Shown: positions 5,752-12,588 of the stretch, one piece after another
How positions within the stretch are numbered: position 1 is the stretch's first letter
Layout of the letters: every line of letters begins with the position of its first letter
Origin: Planctomycetota bacterium
GTDB lineage: Bacteria > Planctomycetota > PUPC01 > DSUN01
Direction: 5' to 3'
Assembly: GCA_016872875.1 (NCBI GenBank)
Contig: VGYW01000220.1
Location: forward strand, 1-13,909
DNA length: 13,909 nucleotides
Notes under the pieces: generated by a model
What the model was told of the DNA's origin: nothing
Seen by the model: the letters and a program-made list of their open reading frames with translations, nothing else
The model's database searches: none
Position numbers and translations under genes: made by a program

Positions 5752-6456
5752 TTGAAGAAGAGGCAAGGGTTTACGCTGATTGAGCTCCTGGTCGTCATCG
5801 CCATCATCGCAATCTTGGCGGGCATGCTTCTGCCCGCTCTGGCCAGGGCTCGTGAGGAAGCGAGGCGCATTCGCTGCCGCAACAACCTCAACCAGCTCGC
5901 CAAGGGTATGGCCACGTACCTCAACGAGGCCGGCGACAACCGCTTCTACCCCTGGCCGTCCAACCGTCCCGGTTGCGGCACGAAGGCGGCTCCGCAGTTC
6001 GGCGGGGCCGAATGGATGGCGGCGCTCTATTGGACCAAGATCATCCCCGATCCCGGCGTGTACAACTGCCCTAGCTCGCCGGACAGCAACGAATCGGGGA
6101 TCGAGCTTGGCACCGATGGAGTCCCGGGCGCTTCCCCAGGCGGGTTCGCTTCTCTGTCCAGGGATGCCGTGAGCTACTCCGGCATGGGTAGCAACTCCGT
6201 TGCTATCTACCTCGTCTCCAAGGCCGGCAAGCAGAACTACTCGATCAACTCGAGGCTTGCCATCCGCGACGACTTCCCACCGAACGAGCCGATGGCGAGC
6301 GACGACACCGACGACCCGATCAACCACGGTGAAAGGGACAACGGCGGCATGTCCGTCCTGTTCTTCGACAGCCACGTCGAGTACTGGACGCACACCCGCG
6401 TTGACCTCGAGACCGGCGTTGGGTCCCCCGGTGACCTCGTAGCTCTGAAGAACTAA
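5752..6456 (+). CDS. Type II secretion/type IV pilin-like pseudopilin (DUF1559-like)
   Basis: The 234-residue product starts MKKRQG and continues [18 protein letters not shown]. This is a classic type III prepilin signal: cleavage would follow Gly6, Glu11 is the conserved +5 glutamate, and residues 8-29 form the membrane/assembly helix. The segment up to residue 55 ([20 protein letters not shown]) matches pseudopilins expanded in Planctomycetota and Lentisphaerota. Near the C-terminus, [17 protein letters not shown] aligns with the H-X9-DG motif of that family, but the His is Asp and DG is DS. The middle has Cys residues typical of the globular domain. It has its own promoter, ribosome binding site and terminator, so it is a single-gene unit. 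Its partners (secretin, ATPase, prepilin peptidase) are not in the window; many such proteins have unknown roles at the cell surface. Confidence 0.9.
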   Translation: MKKRQGFTLIELLVVIAIIAILAGMLLPALARAREEARRIRCRNNLNQLAKGMATYLNEAGDNRFYPWPSNRPGCGTKAAPQFGGAEWMAALYWTKIIPDPGVYNCPSSPDSNESGIELGTDGVPGASPGGFASLSRDAVSYSGMGSNSVAIYLVSKAGKQNYSINSRLAIRDDFPPNEPMASDDTDDPINHGERDNGGMSVLFFDSHVEYWTHTRVDLETGVGSPGDLVALKN

Positions 6457-6484
6457 GGCAGACCGAAGTGTCGCCGAAAGAGAG

Positions 6485-6515
6485 TAGCCCGCCCACCTGG
6501 GCGGGCTATTCTTTT
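6485..6515 (+). terminator. Rho-independent terminator after the pseudopilin gene
   Basis: The arms TAGCCCGCCCA (6485-6495) and TGGGCGGGCTA (6498-6508) are perfect complements, effectively a 9-bp GC-rich stem with loop ACCT. ATTCTTTT follows. It lies 28 bases after the stop codon and is the clearest terminator in the window. Confidence 0.9.
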
Positions 6516-6522
6516 GGCCCCC

Positions 6523-6568
6523 TAGGCGATCAGACGATCACGCTTCCCTCTCTGGAAGTGATCGCCTA
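6523..6568. repeat. Inverted repeat with two alternative pairings
   Basis: TAGGCGATCA (6523-6532) and TGATCGCCTA (6559-6568) are perfect 10-bp arms. A nested set, CGATCAC-GC-TTCC (from 6535) with GGAAGTGATCG (to 6564), competes for the same 3' arm with a 2-base bulge. It lies directly after the terminator and before the sulfatase gene. It could be a switching leader structure or part of a dispersed repeat; no ligand-binding motif was recognised. Confidence 0.5.
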
Positions 6569-6570
6569 AG

Positions 6571-6591
6571 GCGGCCTGTGGCCGCAACCAA
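6571..6591 (-). repeat. Dispersed 21-bp hairpin repeat, copy 2
   Basis: This is the exact reverse complement of 2435-2455, with core GCGGCC-TGT-GGCCGC. It lies 2 bases after the 6523-6568 inverted repeat. Confidence 0.7.
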
Positions 6592-6595
6592 AGAG

Positions 6596-6666
6596 GATGA
6601 TTGGATGTATGGATGAATGGATGATTGTCTGACATTCATCCACCCATCCATTCATCCATTCATCCT
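6596..6666. repeat. Inverted pair of GGATGAAT / ATTCATCC arrays in the sulfatase leader
   Basis: A purine-rich array (6596-6624, units such as GGATGAAT) faces its complement (about 6637-6666, units CATTCATC and CACCCATC; period 8 or 4). GGATGAATGGATGA (6611-6624) and TCATCCATTCATCC (6652-6665) pair perfectly over 14 bp. The array ends 38 bases before the sulfatase start. An ATG at 6617 inside it opens the sulfatase frame, but its extra 29 codons only translate the repeat. Confidence 0.8.
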
Positions 6667-6703
6667 CCACTCATGCGCGCAAGGCGCGAGCGAGGCGCAG
6701 CGG

Positions 6704-8080
6704 ATGGACCGACGCGGGTTCCTGGCGGGTGGCGCCGCGGCGCTGGCGGCCGGGCTGGGCGGCTGCGGGGGGAAGGCGCTGCGCGCCGAGACGCGGCCCA
6801 GAGGCCCGAACTTCGTCCTGTGCATGACGGATGACCAGGGCTGGGGAGACGTTAGCTACAACGGTCTGAGGCAGATACAGACTGGGAACCTGGACGCGAT
6901 GGCGGCCTCTGGGGTGCGGTTCGAGCGCTTCTACGCCGCACACCCGAGTTGCTCGCCCACTCGTGCCAGCGTGCTGACTGGGCGCCACCCGAACCGCATG
7001 GGGGTCTTCTGGCCAGGCATGCGGCTGCGGCGCGAGGAGCTGACCATCGCCCAGGCCCTGAGGGCGGCCGGCTATGTGACCGGGCACTTCGGGAAGTGGC
7101 ACCTCAACGGCGTGGCGGGGCCGGGCAAGCCAATCGCGGCCACAGACCCGCTCGGGCCTGGCCCCTTCGGGTTCGACGAGTGGTTCTCGGTGTCGAACTA
7201 CTTCGAGGTCGACTGGACCTTCAGCCGCAATGGGGAGAACGTGAAGGTGAGCGGCGACGGCTCGGACGCCATCGTCGCGGAGGCGTTGAAGTTCATCGGC
7301 CGGGCGGTGGGACAGGGGCGGCCGTTCCTGGCGGTCGTGTGGTTCGGCGGGCCGCACGCTCCGCACAGGCCGCTGCCCGAGGACCTCAAGGCGGCCGGCG
7401 GCTCGCCTTACTATGGCGAGCTCGTCGGGATTGACAGGAGCATGGGCACGCTGCGCGGCGGCCTGCGAAAGCTCGGCGTGGCCGACGACACGATGGTCTG
7501 GTTCTGTAGCGACAATGGCGCGTGGCACGACCCCGCGAAGCCCGACGCCCACGGCTCGAACGGCCCGCTCCGCGGCCGCAAGGGCGACCTCTGGGAGGGC
7601 GGCATCCGCGTCCCCGGCCTCATCGAGTGGCCCGCGAGGGTCAGGCAGCCCTTCGTGACGGGTGTGCCCGCCTCCACGAGCGACATCTATCCAACTATCG
7701 TGGACATCCTGAGGCTGGAAGTGCCCAGCCAGGTTCAGCCGCTCGACGGCATCAGCCTGGTGCCGCTCCTTGACGGCCAGATGAAGGAGCGTGGGAAGCC
7801 GATGGGCTTCTGGCAGTTCAACGGTACGGCCAAGATCACCCCGAGTTCCGGCCCCTCGGCCTGGAGCGGCGAGCGCTACAAGCTCGTCCGTCCCAGCCCG
7901 AACAGGTGGGAGCTCTACGACCTGGCGGCCGACGTGGGCGAGAAGGACGACATCGCGGCCAGGCACCCGGAGCTCGTCGGCAAGATGAAGGCCGAGCTTG
8001 AGGCCTGGCAGCAGTCCGTGCTGCGGAGCTTCCGGGGTGAGGACTACGGAGCTCCGCGTGCGGAAGGCCCGGGTTCGTAG
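6704..8080 (+). CDS. Type I (formylglycine) sulfatase, Tat-exported lipoprotein
   Basis: This 458-residue enzyme should hydrolyse sulfate esters, probably on polysaccharides. The start MDRRGFLAGG is a twin-arginine signal, and LGGC puts the lipidation Cys at 21. Sulfatase signatures follow: VLCMTDDQGWGDV (38-50; Asp43/Asp44 for Ca), CSPTRASVLTGR (83-94), in which Cys83 of C-x-P-x-R becomes formylglycine, HFGKWHL (128-134; Lys131 and His133), GGPHAPH (215-221), CSDNGAW (268-274; Asp270/Asn271) and RGRKGDLWEGGIRVP (Lys293). The C-terminus has the usual YKLVR...WELYDL strands. The ATG at 6704 is chosen because GAGG stands 8 bases upstream and the signal peptide begins there. It heads an apparent operon with the esterase and beta-helix genes. 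Its stop codon lies inside a hairpin repeat. No sulfatase-maturing enzyme is in view; the sulfated substrate is unknown. Confidence 0.93.
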   Translation: MDRRGFLAGGAAALAAGLGGCGGKALRAETRPRGPNFVLCMTDDQGWGDVSYNGLRQIQTGNLDAMAASGVRFERFYAAHPSCSPTRASVLTGRHPNRMGVFWPGMRLRREELTIAQALRAAGYVTGHFGKWHLNGVAGPGKPIAATDPLGPGPFGFDEWFSVSNYFEVDWTFSRNGENVKVSGDGSDAIVAEALKFIGRAVGQGRPFLAVVWFGGPHAPHRPLPEDLKAAGGSPYYGELVGIDRSMGTLRGGLRKLGVADDTMVWFCSDNGAWHDPAKPDAHGSNGPLRGRKGDLWEGGIRVPGLIEWPARVRQPFVTGVPASTSDIYPTIVDILRLEVPSQVQPLDGISLVPLLDGQMKERGKPMGFWQFNGTAKITPSSGPSAWSGERYKLVRPSPNRWELYDLAADVGEKDDIAARHPELVGKMKAELEAWQQSVLRSFRGEDYGAPRAEGPGS

Positions 8081-8154
8081 TGCGGGCTTCAGCCCGTATC
8101 TTGGACTGGCGATTCCGTCGCGAAGATACGGGCTAAAGCCCGCACTACGAACCC
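8071..8154. repeat. Hairpin repeat with 32-bp arms spanning the sulfatase stop codon
   Basis: The arms 8071-8102 and 8123-8154 are reverse complements with a single mismatch (C8090 against A8135) and a 20-base loop. The arm contains GTAGTGCGGGCTTCAGCCCG. The sulfatase TAG (8078-8080) is inside the left arm, so its last residues derive from the repeat, and the right arm ends 5 bases before the AAGGAG of the esterase gene. No T-run follows, so it is more likely a stability or translation element, or a mobile hairpin repeat, than a terminator. Confidence 0.85.
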
Positions 8155-8172
8155 GAATGAAGGAGAAGACCA

Positions 8173-9174
8173 GTGAGGTTGGGGGGAATCGGTCGGGGCG
8201 TCGCGCTTGCCGCGGCGATCGCTCTGCCTGCGCTCGTGCACTTCGGGTGCGCGCACCCGAGGTCCGCATCCGTGGCCAGGAAGAACGGCCTGCTCAAGGT
8301 CTTCATACTGGCCGGCCAGTCGAACATGGAGGGGCACGGGGTCATCGCCGGACCGCAGAGGGGCACGCTGGAAACCCTGTCGAAGGACCCCGCCTCCGCG
8401 GCACGCTACAGGCACCTTCTGGACAAGGATGGGAAGTGGGCCGTGCGCGACGACGTTTGGGTGTCGTACTACGACGCGAAAGGCCCTCTTGCCGTGGGCG
8501 GGTTTGCGGCGCGCGGCTGCATCGGCCCAGAGCTTGGCTTCGGTTGGGCCGTCGGCGGCTACCTGGACGCCCAGGTGCTCCTGATCAAGTTCGGGCCGGG
8601 CGGCACGAGCCTCGCGGGTCCCTGGCGGCCGCCGAGCTCTGGCGGCTCCGTCGGCGAGCAGTACCAGTACATGATCTCCAGCGTGAAGAAGAAGCTCGCG
8701 GACCTCAAGACGGATTTCCCCAGCTACGACGGGAAGGGCTATGAGATCGCCGGCTTCGGCTGGCACCAGGGTTGGCAAGACGGCTTGAGCATGCGAGACG
8801 CCCTGGAATACGAGAAGAACCTCGCCAACTTCATCCGCGACATCCGCAAGGACCTCGGGGTGCCGAAGCTGCCGTTCGTGATCGGCGGCAGCGGCTTCGG
8901 GGGTTGGGGCCAGACGATAGACCGCCGGCTCATGATCATGAAGGCCCAGGCCGCCGTGGCTCAATACGACGAGTTCAGGGACAGCGTGCGGTACGTGGAG
9001 ACGCGGGGCTTCTACCGTTCCGAGGACCTCTCGCCGCACAGGTTCCGATTCCACTGGTGCGGCAACGCGGAGACATACTACTTGATCGGCGGGGGCATGG
9101 GCAGGGCGATGGTGGAACTGCTCGGCGGCCCGAAGGCGCCCGCCAATCCGACGGGGCCTTCCGAGAGGAAATGA
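8173..9174 (+). CDS. Sialate O-acetylesterase-type (SASA/SGNH) esterase, lipoprotein
   Basis: The 333-residue protein belongs to the SASA domain family, which removes acetyl groups from sugars such as sialic acid or acetylated xylan-like polymers. A signal peptide (residues 1-25, hydrophobic from about 10) ends in HFGC, so Cys26 is a likely lipid anchor. The catalytic block ILAGQSNMEG (45-54) carries the nucleophile Ser50. GPELGFGW (118-125), KFGPGGTSL (139-147) and GFGWHQGWQD (194-203) follow in family order, and HWCGNAETY (294-302) probably holds the catalytic His294. The GTG at 8173 has AAGGAG (8160-8165) 7 bases ahead. It lies 92 bases after the sulfatase, with the large hairpin between them, and 10 bases before the beta-helix gene. 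The motif has GWQD where many members have GExD. The acetylated substrate is not known; deacetylating the sulfatase's substrate is an inference. Confidence 0.87.
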   Translation: MRLGGIGRGVALAAAIALPALVHFGCAHPRSASVARKNGLLKVFILAGQSNMEGHGVIAGPQRGTLETLSKDPASAARYRHLLDKDGKWAVRDDVWVSYYDAKGPLAVGGFAARGCIGPELGFGWAVGGYLDAQVLLIKFGPGGTSLAGPWRPPSSGGSVGEQYQYMISSVKKKLADLKTDFPSYDGKGYEIAGFGWHQGWQDGLSMRDALEYEKNLANFIRDIRKDLGVPKLPFVIGGSGFGGWGQTIDRRLMIMKAQAAVAQYDEFRDSVRYVETRGFYRSEDLSPHRFRFHWCGNAETYYLIGGGMGRAMVELLGGPKAPANPTGPSERK

Positions 9175-9184
9175 GGAGAAGACG

Positions 9185-10858
9185 TTGAGGGGTCTGTGTG
9201 TCTCGCTGCTGGTCTTGGCCGCCGGGGCTGCGAAGGGCGCTGCGCCCCTGAGGAGCGCACCGGCCACCTTCTTCGTCAGCCAGTCGTCGGGCAACGACGC
9301 CTGGAGCGGGCAATCGCCCAAGCCCGATGGCACCAGCGGCCCGTGGAAGACCCTTGCGCGGGCCTCGGCCGAGGGCTACGTTCCCGGCGACCGCATCCTC
9401 CTGAAGTGCGGCGACACCTGGGATGAGGAGCTTCATCCGAAGGGGAGCGGGACACCAACGAACCCCATCACCATCGGCTCGTACGGCGAGGGGAAGAAGC
9501 CGGTGATTGACCGCCAGGACGACAAGCGCGACCTCATGGGCATCCACCTGAGCGACCAGGAGGGCTTCAAGATCGCCGGCCTCGAGTTCAACCGCTGCAT
9601 GACCGGCATCTACGCCGAATACTCGGAGGGCTGCCCGACCAAGCGGTTCATCTGGATCGAGGACTGCTATTTCCACGATTCGCTCCTCTACCAGCACTAC
9701 GAGGACTATCCGAGGCGCAAGATCGGCCTCGGCGTCTGCTTCTTCTCCCACGAGCGCAAGAACCGCATCGTGCTCGCCGACATCACGCTCCGCAACTGCG
9801 TCTTCCGAAGGCTCGCCTCCGGGGTCTGGACGAACAGCCCCGACAACTTCAACAAGAACGCCTCCTTCGTCTACAACTTCGGGAACATGGCCATCGAAGG
9901 CTGCCTCTTCGAGGAAGGCTACCAGTGGCAAATGGGCATACGCGGCGTCGCGGGCGGAGCGGTGCGCAACTGCGTGACCCACGACATCGGCCGCGGCTTC
10001 CGAGCCTTCAACGGCGTGGCGGGGGCCATGTTCTTCCGCTGCAAGGACTGGGTGTTCGAGGACAGCGAGTGGGGCTTCATTGACATCGGCCTGGGCAGCG
10101 GCGACGGCGAGGCGTTCGACTTCGAGGGCAACTGCGACCGCATGACCATGCGCAACTGCCTGTTCCACGACACCGACGGCCCCGGCTTCTTGCTCTGCTG
10201 CTATGCCTCCGACGGGAACCCGAACCGGGGCATCCGCATGGAGAACTGCGTCCTGAACGGCAAGGCCAAGCGCCCCATCCGCCTGCCACGATGCGAGATA
10301 CTCAACACTACGGACTGGAACGAGGTGCGGTGGGAGAAGTGCCGCTTCTACCTCTCGGAGGGGGAGGTGCTCATGAGGGTGATGGACCCCGAGAAGGAGA
10401 AGCGGACGACGTTCGTCGGTTGCCTGGTCAAGAACCTCAGCGAGGCGTGCAGCACGCCGAACCTTGCCCCCAAGGCGGCCGTCACCGCGTCGTCGCAGGA
10501 GGCCGGCCACGGGGCAGCGAATGCCACCGACGGCAAGGCGGCGACCGCCTGGAAGGCCGCGGCGCCCACGGGGCAATGGCTCGAGCTCGACTTCGGCAAG
10601 CCCACCACCGTCAATGAGTTCAGAATCAAGGAAGCCCCATCCTCATCGGTCATCCGCTACGCCGTCGAGCTGTGGAGCGAGAGGACCTCGCGCTGGGTGG
10701 GCGTCTTCAACGGCCGGGCCATCGGCCCCGACTTCATCGCCCCCATCGTGAGCCGGACCACGCGCAAAGCCCGGCTCCTGGTCTTGAGGACGGAGAGCGG
10801 GAGCCCGAGCATCAGCGAGTTCGCGGCCTACAACGACACTACTGGAAGGCGGCCTTGA
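9185..10858 (+). CDS. Secreted right-handed beta-helix protein with C-terminal discoidin (F5/8 C, CBM32-like) domain
   Basis: This 557-residue protein starts at a TTG with GGAG (9175-9178) 6 bases ahead; the first 20 residues form a signal peptide. Residues 28-60 (TFFVSQSSGNDAWSG...PWKTL) are the usual entry to parallel beta-helix proteins related to polysaccharide lyases. Residues about 90-420 are the helix, with a recurring turn of the type RNCVF/EGCLF: Cys161, 205, 240, 263, 325, 355, 386 and 413, mostly after Asn, Asp, Gly or Lys. Residues 426-550 (NLAPKAAVTASS...WLELDFGKPTTVNEFRIKE...SISEFAAYN) form a galactose-binding-like discoidin domain. It is probably a periplasmic or surface glycan-binding lyase or hydrolase; no catalytic residues can be named. 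It is the third gene of the sulfatase-esterase operon, and its 3' end overlaps the opposite gene by 20 bp. Confidence 0.85.
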   Translation: MRGLCVSLLVLAAGAAKGAAPLRSAPATFFVSQSSGNDAWSGQSPKPDGTSGPWKTLARASAEGYVPGDRILLKCGDTWDEELHPKGSGTPTNPITIGSYGEGKKPVIDRQDDKRDLMGIHLSDQEGFKIAGLEFNRCMTGIYAEYSEGCPTKRFIWIEDCYFHDSLLYQHYEDYPRRKIGLGVCFFSHERKNRIVLADITLRNCVFRRLASGVWTNSPDNFNKNASFVYNFGNMAIEGCLFEEGYQWQMGIRGVAGGAVRNCVTHDIGRGFRAFNGVAGAMFFRCKDWVFEDSEWGFIDIGLGSGDGEAFDFEGNCDRMTMRNCLFHDTDGPGFLLCCYASDGNPNRGIRMENCVLNGKAKRPIRLPRCEILNTTDWNEVRWEKCRFYLSEGEVLMRVMDPEKEKRTTFVGCLVKNLSEACSTPNLAPKAAVTASSQEAGHGAANATDGKAATAWKAAAPTGQWLELDFGKPTTVNEFRIKEAPSSSVIRYAVELWSERTSRWVGVFNGRAIGPDFIAPIVSRTTRKARLLVLRTESGSPSISEFAAYNDTTGRRP

Positions 10859-12068
10859 TGTCGGCCAGGCCGACGCCGAGGGCGGCCTTGGCGAGCCTGT
10901 CGAGCTCCGCCTCGTCGCCCTGGAGGTGGAGGGTGCGGTGGCAGTGCTTGAGGCTCTCGCCCGGCTTGAGGAAGGCCGCGGGCGATGAGCTCTCGAGCTC
11001 GTAGAAGGGGCCGAGCGGCGGGCCGCCATTCACCGGGCCGTCGTTGTAGCTGTTCACAACGTCGCCCCTGAACGGCTCCTTCTGTATCTCCCACATCGAG
11101 TTCACGTAGTCGGTCGCTCCCTCGGGCTTCGTGTAGGTGGCGAGGGTGAGGACGCGGTTTGCGGCGTCGTAGCTGCCCATGATGGGCTTGGCGCGTTTGG
11201 GGCTGAGGCCGATCTTGCCGCGCTTCTGGCCGTCGCACTTGAAGTAGATGACGCCCCCCTTGGCCTTGAGCCTGTCGGGCGGCACCTTCCCGAAATAGGC
11301 GTCGTTGACGATCGGCCCGAGCTGGTCCTCAGGCCCCTCGACGTAGGGAATGACCACCGTGGTCGCGGGCGAGGGGTTGTACATGCAGAGAATCCAGATC
11401 GAGACGGTGCCCGTCTCGCGCGCCCAGGGCTTGTCGCCCGCGTTCCTCACGTTGTTGTCGGATTCGTAGGCCACGGACTTGACCGTGGCTGGCACCTCGA
11501 TGCCGAAGTGCTTCTTGATGTCGGGCGGGTCGAGGAGGCGCACGGTGCGGTCGGCCACGATGTCGAGCTTCGTCCCCGAGAAGTTCACCAGCGAGAAGTT
11601 GTTCCTGAAGTGCGCGCTCGTGCGGTCCTTGCTCACCACCGTCCACCCGCCCCAGTCAATCGGCTCGGCCACCTGCCAGTCCTTGAAGTCGAACTTGTCG
11701 CTCGTCCCCTTGGCGAAGTAGATTGAGAACTGGCCGCCCTCTGGGCCGAGCCACATGCGGTCTTCGCCGCCGAAGACGTTGATGTGCGGCTTGCGTTCGC
11801 CCGAGGCCACGAGCTTGCGGTTGATCCAGCCGAAGCTCGTCCCCCCGAGGCCTCCCGCCGTGCTCGTCATCACGCGGCCCTGGTAGAGCGGCACCACGGC
11901 CACCTGTGCCTGGCCGCTCTTGTCCGACAGCACAAGCACGTCCGTGTGCGCCTTGAGGAACGACACGTCGCCAGCGAACGTCGCCGTCGCCTCTCTGCCG
12001 CCCGGCACCGCGCACCCGGCGAGGCCCACTGCCGCGAGCAGCAGCGCCGCCGCCATTCGCTTTCCCAT
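10839..12068 (-). CDS. DUF6786-like lipoprotein
   Basis: The 409-residue product begins MGKRMAAALLLAAVGLAGC, a lipoprotein signal with Cys19. The start (12068-12066) has GGAGG 8 bases upstream; extending the frame to 12200 would only translate a TCG array. The body is rich in beta strands, with features such as GGTSFGWINRKLV, INVFGGEDRMWLGPEGGQ, NNVRNAG and ETGTVSIWIL. This resembles the DUF6786 family, common in Planctomycetota and Bacteroidota near glycoside hydrolase genes and with a fold probably related to galactose mutarotase-like proteins. The family name is from memory of the pattern and is less certain than the lipoprotein call. It converges on the beta-helix gene (tail-to-tail overlap 10839-10858) and diverges from the GH42 gene, suggesting a shared carbohydrate role. 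Its function is unknown. Confidence 0.75.
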   Translation of the reverse strand: MGKRMAAALLLAAVGLAGCAVPGGREATATFAGDVSFLKAHTDVLVLSDKSGQAQVAVVPLYQGRVMTSTAGGLGGTSFGWINRKLVASGERKPHINVFGGEDRMWLGPEGGQFSIYFAKGTSDKFDFKDWQVAEPIDWGGWTVVSKDRTSAHFRNNFSLVNFSGTKLDIVADRTVRLLDPPDIKKHFGIEVPATVKSVAYESDNNVRNAGDKPWARETGTVSIWILCMYNPSPATTVVIPYVEGPEDQLGPIVNDAYFGKVPPDRLKAKGGVIYFKCDGQKRGKIGLSPKRAKPIMGSYDAANRVLTLATYTKPEGATDYVNSMWEIQKEPFRGDVVNSYNDGPVNGGPPLGPFYELESSSPAAFLKPGESLKHCHRTLHLQGDEAELDRLAKAALGVGLADIKAAFQ

Positions 12069-12154
12069 CTCAGGTTCCTCCGATAGGGGCTTCCGACATC
12101 CTCCCGCACCGGCCACAAAGAGAACCATATTTCGGCGAATCATGCAAACCACGA

Positions 12155-12188
12155 TCGTCGTCGTTGTCGTCGTTCGTCCTCGTCGTCG
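12155..12188. repeat. TCG triplet array
   Basis: TCGTCGTCGTTGTCGTCG continues as TTCGTCCTCGTCGTCG, a slightly decayed triplet run like that at 365-443. It lies 87 bases upstream of the minus-strand DUF6786-like start, probably in its promoter or leader region. Confidence 0.75.
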
Positions 12189-12307
12189 AAGCTCCTGCAC
12201 GAGAAGTGGATAGAGCGTGTTTCTGTGGTACGGCCCCCCAGCTATGGTGAACGGTCACCGTGGGTCGACGGTCCACATCTGTGCATGGAGGGGCCCCGCG
12301 CAACATG

Positions 12308-12353
12308 CGGCAGCCTGTGGAGTGCGGTCGCTTGAGACCGCTGTGGACTGCCG
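12308..12353. repeat. Nested hairpin element
   Basis: The outer stem CGGCAG (12308-12313) with CTGCCG (12348-12353) encloses the inner stem GCGGTC (12324-12329) with GACCGC (12336-12341) and loop GCTTGA. CTGTGGAGTGC (12315-12325) recurs with one change as CTGTGGACTGC (12341-12351). The layout resembles dispersed hairpin repeats of PVC-group genomes, but only one copy is present here. Confidence 0.45.
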
Positions 12354-12516
12354 AAGCACCTGGCACATTGTCACCCGGTGCCTCCCGGATCTCACCTGTA
12401 CGCCAGGGTGACGGCTCTCTCTGGCAGGCGCCGGCAAAGCCCACAGCGGCGTCGAGCCGCCGCACTCCCACAGGCTCACGCATTCTCCCGCGCGGTGCGA
12501 GATTCTTCTGCCGCGC

Positions 12517-12544
12517 TTGCGGCACGGTCGGGTTCGGGTACAAT
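12517..12544 (+). promoter_or_regulatory. Probable promoter of the GH42 gene
   Basis: TTGCGG (12517-12522) and TACAAT (12539-12544) are 16 bases apart; the -10 box matches five of six and the -35 box four of six. Transcription would begin near 12551, leaving a leader of about 38 bases that includes the GGAGG ribosome binding site (12576-12580). Confidence 0.5.
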
Positions 12545-12588
12545 ACGAATTGCTGCCTCGATTCAGGGTGACACTGGAGGATCACTGG

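Larger units (their letters stand above)
12069..12588. other. Divergent intergenic region between the DUF6786-like and GH42 genes
   Basis: These 520 bases hold no convincing gene; a 64-codon frame at 12217-12411 lacks a ribosome binding site. Present are the ribosome binding site of the minus-strand gene, a TCG array, the imperfect operator-like dyad GGTGAACGGTCACC near 12246, a nested hairpin (12308-12353), an inverted pair GTCACCC/GGGTGAC near 12370 and 12405, GCGGC-GTCGA-GCCGC near 12446, and the GH42 promoter. A regulator controlling both genes could bind here, but no site is proven. Confidence 0.5.

Noticed and set aside
6617..6703. Sulfatase start at 6617
   Set aside because: The added 29 codons translate the octamer array and would bury the twin-arginine signal peptide.
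8071..8154. Rho-independent terminator after the sulfatase
   Set aside because: The stem is strong but no T-run follows, and the esterase ribosome binding site comes 5 bases later.
6671..8269. 532-codon open frame on the minus strand
   Set aside because: It is antisense to the sulfatase, crosses the hairpin repeat and shows no family motif; the plus strand has clear sulfatase residues.
8975..10576. 533-codon open frame on the minus strand
   Set aside because: It lies opposite the esterase and beta-helix genes, has no recognisable protein family and arises from the GC-rich codon pattern of the real genes.
12069..12200. Longer N-terminus for the DUF6786-like protein
   Set aside because: The extra 44 codons include a polythreonine translation of the TCG array; the lipoprotein signal and ribosome binding site fit the start at 12068.
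12217..12411. 64-codon plus-strand frame
   Set aside because: No ribosome binding site, no recognisable sequence, and it runs through the nested hairpin element.
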